DNA of 64,000 nucleotides from Kuenenia sp039794105 (GTDB lineage: Bacteria; Planctomycetota; Brocadiia; Brocadiales; Brocadiaceae), in the NCBI RefSeq assembly GCF_039794105.1, contig NZ_JBDIWA010000015.1:14090-78089 (forward strand), read 5' to 3'. Position 1 is the first letter of the stretch. Each line of letters begins with the position of its first letter. The notes beneath the pieces are model-generated. The model had not been told where the DNA came from, did not search any database, and saw nothing but the letters and a program-made list of their open reading frames with translations. The position numbers were made by a program, and so were the translations under genes. Positions 1 to 8,918 of this stretch are shown in pieces.

Positions 1-978
1 CAGCTTATGAAGCACGGACGTTCCGGCGATACGCCGGTGGCGGTAATACGGTGGGGTACCACTTTCCGGCAGGAAACCGTTGTCGGCACACTGAATACGA
101 TTGTGGCGAAGGCAAAAAATATCAAACCTCCCGCGATAACCATCGTTGGTGAAGTTGTTAAGTTGCGTGACCAGCTTAATTGGTTTGAAAACAGGCCATT
201 GTTTGGCAAAACGATTGTAGTTACCCGTTCGAGAGAACAGGCAAGTGAATTTGCGGACAGGTTATATGAATTTGGCGCCAATGTAATTGAGTTTCCCACG
301 ATTGAAATCGCAAAACCGGATTCAATACAACCACTGGATGAAGCAATAAATACTATTAATTCTTATGACTGGCTGGTATTTACAAGTATTAATGGTGTGG
401 ATAGTTTTTTCCAGCGATTGTTTGAATTAGGAAAGGATGTAAGGGTTTTGAAAGGCCTTAAGATATGTGCCATAGGCCCTGCTACCGCTGGAGGCATAGA
501 AAAGTATCATATCAGGGTCGATTGTGAACCGCCAAAGTTCGTGGCAGAATCTGTCGTGGAAGAACTGAAGAGGGTAACGGCAATAAAAGGCGAGCGGTTT
601 TTGCTTCCCCGGGCAGATATAGCAAGAAGTTATCTTCCCGAAGAATTGCAGAAATTAGGCGGTGAAGTTAACGACCTGGTTGTATACAAGACCCTTATGG
701 GGCAGCCAAAAGACGTCAATATTTTAGAGAAAATGAGAAACGGGGAGATTAACATTGTTACCTTTACCAGTTCCTCAACGGTAAGGAATTTTGTACAGCT
801 TATAGGAAAAGAAAATATCATTCCTTTAAAAGGACATATCCAATTTGCGAGTATTGGCCCCATTACTACAAAGACAGCGGAAGAAATGGGGATTGATATT
901 GCCATTAAAGCGAAGGAATATACGATCCCCGGACTTGTAAATGCCATACTGGAAAGTACATCCCCCATTGATAAATAA
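1..978 (+). CDS. hemD: Fused uroporphyrinogen-III C-methyltransferase (C-terminal end) / uroporphyrinogen-III synthase, 5'-truncated
   Basis: The reading frame is open to the left edge, so the gene begins outside the window. The first ~50 residues carry the end of a CobA/SUMT-type methyltransferase (the GTTFRQETVVGTL segment and the terminal VGEVVKLRDQLNWFE motif). From about residue 65 to the end a HemD domain follows, starting with GKTIVVTRSREQASE and containing VFTSINGV and FTSSSTVRNF. HemD closes hydroxymethylbilane to uroporphyrinogen III, and SUMT methylates it to precorrin-2, so one polypeptide feeds siroheme, heme d1 or cobalamin synthesis in the cytoplasm. Fused cobA-hemD genes are known from several phyla. 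A high heme demand would fit an organism rich in cytochromes (inference). The stop is at 976-978. The ATG at 7 is internal and not the real start. Confidence 0.93.
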   Translation, partial: QLMKHGRSGDTPVAVIRWGTTFRQETVVGTLNTIVAKAKNIKPPAITIVGEVVKLRDQLNWFENRPLFGKTIVVTRSREQASEFADRLYEFGANVIEFPTIEIAKPDSIQPLDEAINTINSYDWLVFTSINGVDSFFQRLFELGKDVRVLKGLKICAIGPATAGGIEKYHIRVDCEPPKFVAESVVEELKRVTAIKGERFLLPRADIARSYLPEELQKLGGEVNDLVVYKTLMGQPKDVNILEKMRNGEINIVTFTSSSTVRNFVQLIGKENIIPLKGHIQFASIGPITTKTAEEMGIDIAIKAKEYTIPGLVNAILESTSPIDK

Positions 979-1009
979 GTTCATAGTACAGGAATTTCAA
1001 TATTTTTGC

Positions 1010-1110
1010 AGAGACGCATGCAATGCGTCTCTACATTAATACCTTACGTGTTCACAGATTGTGATTTCTTAAAGGTTGCCGTTGTAGAGCGACAAGCCTC
1101 GTCACTCTAC
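1010..1110. repeat. Intergenic inverted repeats (family R1 hairpin and a second hairpin)
   Basis: The 344-bp gap 979-1322 holds two short palindromic units. The first (1010-1032) has 10-bp perfect arms, AGAGACGCAT / ATGCGTCTCT, around GCA. The same unit recurs at 17056, 17099, 52128 and 52205. The second (1084-1093 / 1101-1110) has 10-bp arms with one mismatch (GTAGAGCGAC / GTCACTCTAC). Neither has a T-run directly after it, so they look like members of dispersed repeat families rather than terminators. The rest of the gap shows no gene. Confidence 0.75.
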
Positions 1111-1322
1111 ATTGAAAACTCGCCAAAGGCATAATTTACTTCAAAAATAAACATTCTGCTTACTTGACATACATCATTTTTTCACTCCACCCCCCTGAGA
1201 AACATTCTATGTGCATTACAGCACAATGTTTTTCCAGTTGATATGTCTGTAAATTCCATGTAATTTGAAATGCAATGTAAAAGGTATCAGTACCGCATAT
1301 CCCATATAAGGAGGCCATCAAT

Positions 1323-3854
1323 ATGAAAAGAGTAAACATGAACATAAGAATATCCGTTATATTTTTGTTTATAATGTTCCTGGGGTCGGCAGCTTTCGCA
1401 GACCAAAACGATAAACAAAAAACCTTACATCAGGAAATGGTTAAAAAAGCGCAAATGATTACGGTACCCTTTATCCTTAACAAAGGACAGGTAGATGCAA
1501 GGGTGAAGTTTTATGCCAACACCTTTGGCGCGACAATTTATGTGACAAGTGAAGGTGAAATAGTTTATTCATTGCCGCATATTTCAGACATGCCAGGAAC
1601 GAAAACGCAAAATATTACCGCGCAAACCGAACCCTGTTCCCATGGCTCCACAGTTGCAACTATGAGAAAGGCAGATAGTAAGAGCAATCCGGTTATGAAG
1701 AATATCGTGCTTGCGGAGCAGTTGGCCGGTGGAAAGACGGTTAATATAAAGGGAGAAAAAACTTCGGTTACGAAGGTTAACTATTATAGGCATAAAGACC
1801 CTTCGCAGTGGCAAAAAAACATCCCAACATACGAGTGTATCTGTTTTGGCGAGGTTTTTAGCGGAGTAGATTTAGTATTAAAGGCGTATGGCAACAATGT
1901 AGAAAAACTTTTCCACGTAAAACCAAATGCCAGCGCGGAAGGAATAAGAATAAAGATAAACGGGGCGAATTCATTACGTGTTAATGAAACAGGACAACTG
2001 GAGGCAGAGACGCCGTTAGGAAATGTTACGTTCACCAGGCCGGAAGCATATCAGGAAATAAATGGGAAGAAGATCCTGGTGGCAGCAAGCTATCATTTGA
2101 AAGATGCCGGTATGATTTATGGTTTTAAAGTGGGTGAGTATGATAAAACAAAGGAGCTTGTCATCGACCCCCTTCTTGCTTCTACCTATCTGGGCGGTTC
2201 AGATAACGATGAAGTGTGTTCTTTGGCAATTGACGGGGATGGGTATGTTTATATCGCCGGGAATACATTGCAGTCTGACTTTCCGACTACCGGTGGTTCA
2301 TACAATACCGGCAGCGCAGGAAGTAATGTTTTCATTTCAAAAATAAATCCAACGTTAACGAGCCTTCTTGCTTCGACTTATTTTGGCGGATCTTCGGAGG
2401 ATAAAGTACGGTCTTTGCTTTTAGACCCGGAAGGGAATGTTTACGTGACGGGAGAAACGAATTCGTCCGATTTCCCAACAACCGAAAATGCTTATGCAGG
2501 GTCGTTAAACGATTCAGATGGAGATGTTTTTGTTTCCCAGCTTGACGCCAATTTGACTAATCTTCTGGCTTCTACCTATTTAGGCGGGACTTCTGGCGAT
2601 TATAGCAGCGATATAGCAATTGATGCGGAAGGAAATGTCTATGTAACGGGCGATACAACTTCTGCCGATTTTCCTGCTTCGGCGGATGCTTATAAAACCT
2701 CATTGTCCGGTAGTTCCAGAGATGTTTTTGTTTCAAAACTGAATAAAGAACTAACCGGTCTTTTGGCCTCAACGTTCATGGGCGGTTCTTCCGGTGATTA
2801 CAGCAGCGCCCTTGCTATCGATTCCAAGGGAAACGTTTTTATCGCAGGCGCCACCGGCTCATCAGATTTTCCTGCTTCTTCAGACGCGTACGATGCCGCT
2901 TTTAATGGCGGTGAACATGATGTTGATGGTTTCGTTTCAAAGTTTGATAAGGATTTGACGGGCCTTCTTGCTGCCACATACATTGGGGGATATTTTAATG
3001 ACTATATAAGCGGTATGGCAAGCGATTCTGAAGGCAATATTTATGTAACGGGCGGCACCCTTTCCTCGAATTTCCCGACAACTACAAAGGTATATGATAC
3101 GACATACAATTTTGGCTCTGACGCCTTTGTATCGAAATTGAGCAATGATTTAGAAACACTTATTGCCTCAACCTTTTTGGGCGGTTCGGGCTATCCTTCG
3201 GAAGGGTACGACTATAATTACGGATATGAGCATGCAAATGCCATCGTTATTGCTTCAGACGGGAAAATTTACGTAACCGGCAGTACGTATTCTTCAGATT
3301 TCCCTACCACAATAGGGTCTTATAACACCACATTTAATGGTGGAGGTGCAGATGCGTTCATTTCCAGTTTTGACAACGATCTGGAAGGCCTGCTGGATTC
3401 CACCTATCTTGGCGGTTCTTATGGCTATGATTGCGGCAAGACATTGGCAACAGGGCCGGAAGGGGATATTTATGTTGCCGGATTTACGAATGCTTCAAAT
3501 TTCCCGGTTACCAGTGGGGTTCTTTATGCAAATTATAACGGTAAGATAGACACCTTTATTTCACAACTGGATAGTGATCTGTCTGCATTATTGGGGAAAA
3601 TATCGGGAAGTTTGAGCGATGAGAATAAAAATCCCGTTGAATCTGCTAAGATAGCACTGAAGGGAAAGACTACAAAAATTAAAAGAAAAACATTTTCTGA
3701 TGAAAATGGACTTTTCGAGTTTGGTAATTTAAAGGCGGATACGTATAAGATTACAGCGACAAAGAATGGCTACAAGAAATACAAAACAGAGGTTGATCTG
3801 GAAGAGGGAGAAAATAAGGAAGTTAAGGCAGAGATGAAGAAAACAAAGACCTGA
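1323..3854 (+). CDS. Secreted SBBP seven-bladed beta-propeller protein with C-terminal carboxypeptidase-regulatory-like domain
   Basis: 843 residues. Residues 1-26 form a Sec signal peptide ending in SAAFA. Residues ~45-275 form the N-terminal domain that usually precedes SBBP repeats (contains PFILNKGQVDARVKFYANTF). Then come seven ~50-residue units, each opening with a LLASTYLGGS-like motif and containing G(N/K)-(V/I)-Y-V-x-G-x-T-x-S-x-(D/N)-FP. Seven units equal one closed propeller. Residues ~757-840 form a carboxypeptidase-regulatory-like beta-sandwich (GSLSDENKNPVESAKIAL). Such proteins are common in planctomycetes and are thought to sit on the cell surface or in the periplasm; no enzyme activity can be read from the sequence. 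A good SD (AGGAGG at ~1309) precedes the ATG. The gene stands alone between repeats and a tRNA. Confidence 0.88.
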   Translation: MKRVNMNIRISVIFLFIMFLGSAAFADQNDKQKTLHQEMVKKAQMITVPFILNKGQVDARVKFYANTFGATIYVTSEGEIVYSLPHISDMPGTKTQNITAQTEPCSHGSTVATMRKADSKSNPVMKNIVLAEQLAGGKTVNIKGEKTSVTKVNYYRHKDPSQWQKNIPTYECICFGEVFSGVDLVLKAYGNNVEKLFHVKPNASAEGIRIKINGANSLRVNETGQLEAETPLGNVTFTRPEAYQEINGKKILVAASYHLKDAGMIYGFKVGEYDKTKELVIDPLLASTYLGGSDNDEVCSLAIDGDGYVYIAGNTLQSDFPTTGGSYNTGSAGSNVFISKINPTLTSLLASTYFGGSSEDKVRSLLLDPEGNVYVTGETNSSDFPTTENAYAGSLNDSDGDVFVSQLDANLTNLLASTYLGGTSGDYSSDIAIDAEGNVYVTGDTTSADFPASADAYKTSLSGSSRDVFVSKLNKELTGLLASTFMGGSSGDYSSALAIDSKGNVFIAGATGSSDFPASSDAYDAAFNGGEHDVDGFVSKFDKDLTGLLAATYIGGYFNDYISGMASDSEGNIYVTGGTLSSNFPTTTKVYDTTYNFGSDAFVSKLSNDLETLIASTFLGGSGYPSEGYDYNYGYEHANAIVIASDGKIYVTGSTYSSDFPTTIGSYNTTFNGGGADAFISSFDNDLEGLLDSTYLGGSYGYDCGKTLATGPEGDIYVAGFTNASNFPVTSGVLYANYNGKIDTFISQLDSDLSALLGKISGSLSDENKNPVESAKIALKGKTTKIKRKTFSDENGLFEFGNLKADTYKITATKNGYKKYKTEVDLEEGENKEVKAEMKKTKT

Positions 3855-3945
3855 TGAACGGCAAAAAAGAATCTTCTCGCGGCGGCTTAATTAATTACGT
3901 TAAAGCGGTGTTAAGAGAGGGATGAAAAAAGAGGTGAAACATAAG

Positions 3946-4023
<78 letters not shown>

Positions 4024-4066
4024 TTATATTGAAAATACTCGCCTTTTCAGGTGAATTGCAGTTCAC

Positions 4067-4094
4067 ATTATACGTTACATCTGTATAAATACAA
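4067..4094 (-). promoter_or_regulatory. Probable sigma70-type promoter of tRNA-Pro
   Basis: On the minus strand TTGTAT (4089-4094) is followed after 16 bp by a perfect TATAAT (4067-4072). Transcription would begin near 4060, about 37 nt before the mature tRNA 5' end at 4023. The remaining DNA up to 4413 shows no gene or obvious element. Confidence 0.5.
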
Positions 4095-4413
4095 GCAAAA
4101 ACAGAATAAAAACGTACCCATCATTGCCTACATGCCTTCGCTAGCGCCTTATCATACTTACTTTGCATTTTTTGACAAAATATTTAAATGTATAATACTT
4201 CTAAGATATTATTTTACAAGAAGATAGCGCATGCATTCCAGCGTTTTAAGTAATAATGGTTAATTGTTGCCTGCCAAAAAGCAAAAAACTCTAAAAACCT
4301 TTTGTTCTGTTTTCGATTAAATTTGCAAAAGAGTAGCATGGCATAAGTAATTACACCTCAATGTATTAAAAAAACAGTAAAATATTTTTTGCCGAATGGA
4401 ACAATATTTTGTA

Positions 4414-4441
4414 TTGCCTTGTTTTAAGATTAAGTTATAAT
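4414..4441 (+). promoter_or_regulatory. Probable sigma70-type promoter of the zinc-ribbon gene
   Basis: TTGCCT (4414-4419), 16-bp spacer, TATAAT (4436-4441). The predicted start near 4448 leaves a leader of about 39 nt to the ATG at 4487, which carries a purine-rich SD (GGGGCGGGAG). Confidence 0.5.
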
Positions 4442-4486
4442 CGTACCTTATTTTTTATTGTAATTTTGAAGGGGCGGGAGTAGTAG

Positions 4487-4744
4487 ATGAACATTCAGCA
4501 AAAAGAAAAGTCGAGAAAAAAATATAACGAAAGAAGCCTTTCTTTAAAAAACGTATTTATTGATAAGGCGGAGAGAAGTTGTTTAATGTGCGGTAAAAAA
4601 TTCATTAGCCGCGGGCCACACAACAGAAGATGTGCGAGGTGCAATCAAAAGATTGATCAGGCAGCAGAAAACACATTTTACATGCCAACGGTGTACGGAA
4701 ATGATGGCTCTGTAGGAGGCGAAACGTACACGGTAGCTGAATAA
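4487..4744 (+). CDS. Small zinc-ribbon protein of unknown function
   Basis: 85 residues with one clear zinc ribbon: CLMCGKKF, then RGPHNRRCARCNQ, i.e. CxxC-x(12-14)-CxxC. The basic N-terminal ~25 residues (KEKSRKKYNERS) could contact nucleic acid or a ribosomal target, but this is inference. Small proteins with a CxxCGxxFxSxGxHNRxCxxC pattern are widespread and uncharacterised. It has its own promoter and SD and is followed 18 nt later by a strong bidirectional terminator, so it is a single-gene transcript. No enzyme function can be assigned. Confidence 0.75.
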   Translation: MNIQQKEKSRKKYNERSLSLKNVFIDKAERSCLMCGKKFISRGPHNRRCARCNQKIDQAAENTFYMPTVYGNDGSVGGETYTVAE

Positions 4745-4762
4745 AGGGTAACCCTGTTTTTT

Positions 4763-4808
4763 TGACAAAAGGGCTATGCGATTATTGAAAAGCATAGCCC
4801 TTTTGTCA
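4763..4808. terminator. Bidirectional Rho-independent terminator between the zinc-ribbon gene and rtcA
   Basis: Perfect 17-bp arms (4763-4779 and 4792-4808) with a 12-nt loop. The arms end in AAAA/TTTT tracts, so the hairpin can act for the plus-strand gene ending at 4744 and for minus-strand rtcA ending at 4834. Confidence 0.85.
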
Positions 4809-4833
4809 TTTATCCGCGCTGTTGTTATGCATG

Positions 4834-5877
4834 TTAAAAAGGTTGTATTGTTATAGTGCCTTCTTCATTTATCCTGCCAGTTATCGCAACATCAATAGGG
4901 ATAAATTTTTTTGTGATTTCAATGTTCGTTAACAGATGTTGGGTAATTATGGGCGTGGTAAAGGTTGTCTTTTCCTCCTTTACCAGGGCAAGTGGCACAA
5001 TAAGCTGGTCGGCCAGGTATTCATCGAACATACCTTTAGTTTTTAAAAAATTGTTTAGTTTGTTACACGCCTCTTCTGCTACCGTTTCAGCGCGTTTGCC
5101 AATTTCACCCAAGCTAAAATAACAACATTGGCTATGTTCAAATTCCCCAATAAGAAGCAACAGAGTGCCCTTACCGATAGCAGGCATTTCAAATAAGGCT
5201 ATTTCATGTGGTATGTTTTGGACTGAAAACTGTTTCTGAGCCTCCATTTGTTGTCTTTTTGCGATGTTTGCGTCCAGATTGCTTACCACAGAGATACCTT
5301 TTATCCGGAGAAACCTTCCCCTATCCTTTATTCGTATGGTGTGTTGTGTATGCGACGGACTTATTTTCATTACAACTTCGCCTCCGCCACGTGGATAAAA
5401 GCCGGCTCTCATCGTTTGCATCTCAGCATCATATCCCATTTTTCTCAGGAAAAACAACCATTGCCGTTCAAGATAATCAGTACAAGGGCTATGGCTTACA
5501 TGCGTACCGCCGGTAATGGTGATTGTGGAGGGACCATCTGCGAAACTGAGCGGATAGAATATCGTTTGTAATACAAGGGCAATTGAACCCGCAGTCCCGA
5601 TATTGAAAGAATATGTTCCGTGCCGGATATTATCCGGATAAAATCTGAGGGTTGTAGAGCGAAGGGTGTTCCCGTCTACCTCCGCATTGCAAATCCTGGC
5701 GGTGGCATTTACTGCCTGTAAATGCTGATGGCTGATCCCGGGTGTTTTTCTGTTGGCTCTGATGCTATGTATTTCAAAAGGCTTTTTTGTAATGGCTGAC
5801 AGAGAAAGCGAAGTCCGCAGTATTTGCCCCCCGCCTTCCCCAAAAGAACCATCAATTTTGATAATATCATCGGCCAT
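4834..5877 (-). CDS. rtcA: RNA 3'-terminal phosphate cyclase
   Basis: 347 residues, the usual RtcA length. The enzyme uses ATP to convert an RNA 3'-phosphate to a 2',3'-cyclic phosphate through a covalent enzyme-AMP. Family signatures seen: GSFGEGGGQILRTSLSLS at the N-terminus, NRKTPGISHQHL, GGTHVSHSPCTDY, FYPRGGGEV and, near the C-terminus, QHLLTN, in which His314 corresponds to the adenylated histidine. No rtcB or rtcR gene is adjacent, so the usual sigma54-controlled rtcBA arrangement is absent here. It lies downstream of a cytochrome c gene on the same strand but behind that gene's terminator, so it probably has its own promoter. Confidence 0.93.
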   Translation of the reverse strand: MADDIIKIDGSFGEGGGQILRTSLSLSAITKKPFEIHSIRANRKTPGISHQHLQAVNATARICNAEVDGNTLRSTTLRFYPDNIRHGTYSFNIGTAGSIALVLQTIFYPLSFADGPSTITITGGTHVSHSPCTDYLERQWLFFLRKMGYDAEMQTMRAGFYPRGGGEVVMKISPSHTQHTIRIKDRGRFLRIKGISVVSNLDANIAKRQQMEAQKQFSVQNIPHEIALFEMPAIGKGTLLLLIGEFEHSQCCYFSLGEIGKRAETVAEEACNKLNNFLKTKGMFDEYLADQLIVPLALVKEEKTTFTTPIITQHLLTNIEITKKFIPIDVAITGRINEEGTITIQPF

Positions 5878-5889
5878 AGTTGAATGAAA

Positions 5890-5919
5890 AAGGGCAGAAC
5901 ATGAAAATGCCCTGCCCTT
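5890..5919 (-). terminator. Rho-independent terminator after the cytochrome c gene
   Basis: 8-bp arms AAGGGCAG / CTGCCCTT (5912-5919 and 5890-5897) with a 14-nt loop. On the minus strand the hairpin is followed by TTTTTCATT. It separates the cytochrome gene from rtcA. Confidence 0.6.
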
Positions 5920-5957
5920 GCCATTTGGATTTTTATTATTACATTTTGTTTAAAGGC

Positions 5958-6302
5958 CTATTTGCCAAATCCACGTACAATCTGAATGAGTCCGTCAAGG
6001 TGCGAAAGATCGACCCCAAGGTCTCCGAGTGGCACGTAGTTTGGATTTTTGGTTCCCTTTGTCATAGATTCTTTCATATCTTCGTCGGTTCTTGACCTCT
6101 GGTAGTCAGGGTCGCTGAAATCAGGCACTCCAAATTGTTTTCCTGCTTCAGAACCTTTTCCGTCAGGGCCATGGCATAATTCGCAAGTATCTTTATAAAT
6201 TAGTTTAACGTCATTTGCAGATGCAGTGAAGCTTGGTTGTACAAAATAGAGACTAAAAATAGCTGTCGCAGGAATAACACAGTAACTAAAAAGTTTTTTC
6301 AA
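5958..6302 (-). CDS. Small periplasmic mono-heme cytochrome c
   Basis: The start is placed at a TTG at 6302. A strong GGAGGG lies 6 nt upstream, whereas a longer reading from TTG 6317 would put this SD inside the gene. This gives 114 residues with a clean signal peptide (MKKLFSYCVIPATAIFSLYF...ASA). The heme-binding motif is CELCH (Cys40, Cys43, His44), followed by GPDGKGSEAGK as in class I cytochromes c. The distal axial methionine usually sits in a G-x-MP segment; here that segment reads TKGTKNPNYVPLGD and lacks Met. The sixth ligand is therefore uncertain (Met residues at MKESM are candidates). It probably carries electrons in the periplasm or anammoxosome-type compartment (inference). No partner gene is adjacent. 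Confidence 0.85.
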   Translation of the reverse strand: MKKLFSYCVIPATAIFSLYFVQPSFTASANDVKLIYKDTCELCHGPDGKGSEAGKQFGVPDFSDPDYQRSRTDEDMKESMTKGTKNPNYVPLGDLGVDLSHLDGLIQIVRGFGK

Positions 6303-7015
6303 CGGTAAGCCCTCCAATAAATAAAATATTCACGTATTGTTATTAAGATTTTTTACAAGGCACGTTTCGCTTTTGATGTTATCGCGAAAGGTCTTTTTCT
6401 TAAAACATCACCCCCAATCAAGAATTATGATTAATCGGTATTATCAAATAAAATACCGGAATAAAGACCCTTTTTCGGTGCAAAATATACTTCTCACACA
6501 CGGTAATCTTTAACTTTAATAAAAAATTTATTCAAAATGTATTCTGTGAAAATACTGATTTATATCAGGCCGAAGTCGCAAGCAAAAATCGTAACATCCA
6601 CTTCATAAGGTGTCAAGTACTTTCCTGCGTAAGCGAATATTTGCAAAATACATGTTCACATGCAAATACAATTATTATATAATCGCCTTTTTCTGTTTGC
6701 AAAATATGTCTGATTTACAACACTACAGCGACATTTTTTATTTCAGATGTTGCAGCAATTTCTTGGTATATACATGTTTCAGAACCTGCCTATAAACGTT
6801 GAAAATGAAAGAAACAACCCTGACAGGGTTAATGTCCTGCCGATTTTTGTGCAGGACTTAATAATAAAATGTCGCTGTAGTGATAACAAAGGAACAAATC
6901 AAGGGGCAATTTTTGTTTAGTTACACTGATTTATAATCAAATATAATCAAAATAAATTCTCGCTAATTTACTTTATATCTTATAAACGAAAGATGAATTT
7001 GCTATGGAGGAATAA
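6303..7015. other. 713-bp intergenic region
   Basis: AT-rich spacer between the divergent cytochrome c gene and moxR. 6303-6720 shows no gene. 6721-6882 is an inverted-repeat element (listed separately). Two TATAAT sequences at 6932-6937 and 6942-6947 could serve moxR, but no well-spaced -35 is visible. The moxR SD (GGAGG at ~7004) is clear. Confidence 0.5.
6721..6882. repeat. Nested inverted-repeat (MITE-like) element
   Basis: Outer 17-bp perfect arms (6721-6737, starting CACTACAGCGACATTTT, and 6866-6882) enclose 128 bp. Inside are two smaller hairpins: AACCC/GGGTT (6816-6830) and GTCCTGC/GCAGGAC (6834-6857). No open reading frame of note lies inside. The layout resembles a non-autonomous miniature element or a multi-hairpin RNA. 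Confidence 0.55.
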
Positions 7016-8005
7016 ATGGATTCTGGTGTTAGAAGTATTACAGAAAGGGTAAAGGCGGAAAGTGATTTAATAAATACCCTTCTGTACGAAGTAGGTAAGG
7101 TAATTGTAGGGCAAAAATACCTGATCGAGAGATTATTAATCGGGATGCTTTCCAACGGACATGTTTTATTAGAGGGTGTTCCCGGATTGGCAAAAACAAT
7201 GTCCATTATGACCCTCGCGAAAGCAATGCATGCCTCCTTTCAAAGGATACAATTTACCCCTGATTTACTGCCTGCGGATTTGCTTGGCACGCTTATTTAC
7301 AATCCCAAGAGCGGTGAATTTACTGTTCGCAAGGGACCGGTTTTTACGAATATTGTGCTGGCAGATGAGATAAACCGCGCTCCGGCGAAGGTGCAAAGCG
7401 CACTTTTAGAGGCCATGCAGGATCGGGAGGTTACCATTGGCGACGAGACCTTTAAACTGGAGGAACCGTTTCTGGTATTGGCAACCCAGAACCCAATTGA
7501 GCACGAAGGCACGTATCCGCTGCCGGAAGCACAGTTGGACCGCTTTATGCTGAAATTGAATATTACGTATCCTGATAAAAAAGAGGAACGTGAAATATTA
7601 GAGCGTATGGCTACCACCAAAAGCGATATTAAGGTAAATTCGGTAATTTCTCCTAACGATATCCTACGGTTACGCACGGTGGTGGACGGGATTTATATCG
7701 ACGACAAGATTAAAGATTATATTATAGATATTGTCTTTGCCTCCAGAGAACCGAAGACGTATAACCTGGATTTGGATCAATTCATTGAATATGGAGCGTC
7801 TCCGCGTGCAACAATTAATCTGACGTTGGCGGCAAAGGCGCACGCGTTTCTCAAGGGGAGGGGATTTGTCACTCCTCAGGACGTAAAATCTATAGGAATG
7901 GACGTCCTCCGGCATAGAATAATCATAACATATGAAGCAGAGGCAGAAGAAATACGCCCGGAAGATATTATTAATAAAATTTTTGATAACGTGGAAGTTC
8001 CTTAA
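7016..8005 (+). CDS. moxR: MoxR-family AAA+ ATPase
   Basis: 329 residues, full length for the family. Walker A GVPGLAKT, Walker B VLADEINRAPAKVQSALLEAMQD, sensor 1 LATQNPIEHEGTYPLPEAQLDRFML, and a C-terminal lid domain with the SPRA motif (GASPRATINL). MoxR proteins act as cytosolic AAA+ chaperones that work with von Willebrand A (MIDAS) proteins encoded next to them. It is the first gene of the cluster reaching to batE. SD GGAGG 7-8 nt before the ATG. Confidence 0.93.
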   Translation: MDSGVRSITERVKAESDLINTLLYEVGKVIVGQKYLIERLLIGMLSNGHVLLEGVPGLAKTMSIMTLAKAMHASFQRIQFTPDLLPADLLGTLIYNPKSGEFTVRKGPVFTNIVLADEINRAPAKVQSALLEAMQDREVTIGDETFKLEEPFLVLATQNPIEHEGTYPLPEAQLDRFMLKLNITYPDKKEEREILERMATTKSDIKVNSVISPNDILRLRTVVDGIYIDDKIKDYIIDIVFASREPKTYNLDLDQFIEYGASPRATINLTLAAKAHAFLKGRGFVTPQDVKSIGMDVLRHRIIITYEAEAEEIRPEDIINKIFDNVEVP

Positions 8006-8014
8006 TTAACAGAC

Positions 8015-8896
8015 ATGATTTCGGCAGATGTTTTAAAACAAATTCGTCAGATCCAGATTCACACAAGCCGCCTTGTCAATGAGGCGTTAGTGGGTGAGTA
8101 CCATAGTATTTTCAAAGGAGTTGGTATTGAATTCGAGGAGGTGCGCGAATATCAGCCCGGAGATGAAATACGTATGATTGACTGGAATGTAACAGCACGC
8201 ATGGGACGCCCCTTTATTAAACGCTTTGTTGAGGAACGGGAATTAACCGTAATGCTTCTGGTGGATGTAAGCGCGTCAGAAAATTTCGGCTCGGTAAATT
8301 ATTTAAAAAATAAGGTTGCAATAGAAATCTGCTCTCTCCTTGCCTTTTCCGCAATTAAAAACAATGATAAAGTGGGTGTGATTATGTTTACAGATAAAAT
8401 CGAAAAATTCATACCTCCGAAAAAAGGGGCAAAACACGTCTTCAAAGTTATTCGGGAACTTTTGTGTTCAAAGCCGTCGGGAAAGGGCACGAATATCGCC
8501 ATGGCGCTGGACCACTTAAACAAGATTGCTTCCCGAAAGACGATTACCTTTATCGTGTCTGATTTCATTGCGGAAGAAAATGATTATGCGCGTTCGTTAA
8601 GAACCGCAAATAAGAAACATGATGTGATCGTGGTTAATATTATTGATCCGAGAGAACAGGAACTACCCAATGTAGGTTTTATCGAATTAAAGGATGCGGA
8701 ATCAGGCGAGAGAATAATAACAGATACCTCGAATTCAAGTGCAAGAAAAGAGTATAGCATGATGGCCCTACGGCAAAAAGAAGAACGGTCTCAATTGTTT
8801 CGTTCAACAGGCATTGATGAAGTTGTCGTTAATACTCAAAAAAATTACGTAGAACCCATAATTCGTTTTTTCAGAATAAGAGAGAAGAGGATTTAA
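8015..8896 (+). CDS. DUF58 protein (von Willebrand A-like), MoxR partner
   Basis: 293 residues. The DUF58 hallmark FEEVREYQPGDEIRMIDWNVTAR is followed by the VWA-like segment VMLLVDVSASENFGS with a MIDAS-type D-x-S-x-S. No signal peptide or membrane helix, so it is cytosolic. DUF58 proteins are almost always encoded directly after moxR and are thought to be clients or adaptors of the ATPase. It starts 9 nt after the moxR stop without an obvious SD, which suggests translational coupling. Confidence 0.9.
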   Translation: MISADVLKQIRQIQIHTSRLVNEALVGEYHSIFKGVGIEFEEVREYQPGDEIRMIDWNVTARMGRPFIKRFVEERELTVMLLVDVSASENFGSVNYLKNKVAIEICSLLAFSAIKNNDKVGVIMFTDKIEKFIPPKKGAKHVFKVIRELLCSKPSGKGTNIAMALDHLNKIASRKTITFIVSDFIAEENDYARSLRTANKKHDVIVVNIIDPREQELPNVGFIELKDAESGERIITDTSNSSARKEYSMMALRQKEERSQLFRSTGIDEVVVNTQKNYVEPIIRFFRIREKRI

Positions 8897-8918
8897 AATC
8901 TTTCCACGTGGTAGTTAT

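Noticed and set aside
6610..6795. 61-codon frame in the cytochrome c/moxR gap
   Set aside because: AT-rich, Cys/Phe/Tyr-heavy product with no SD; it overlaps the left arm of the inverted-repeat element.
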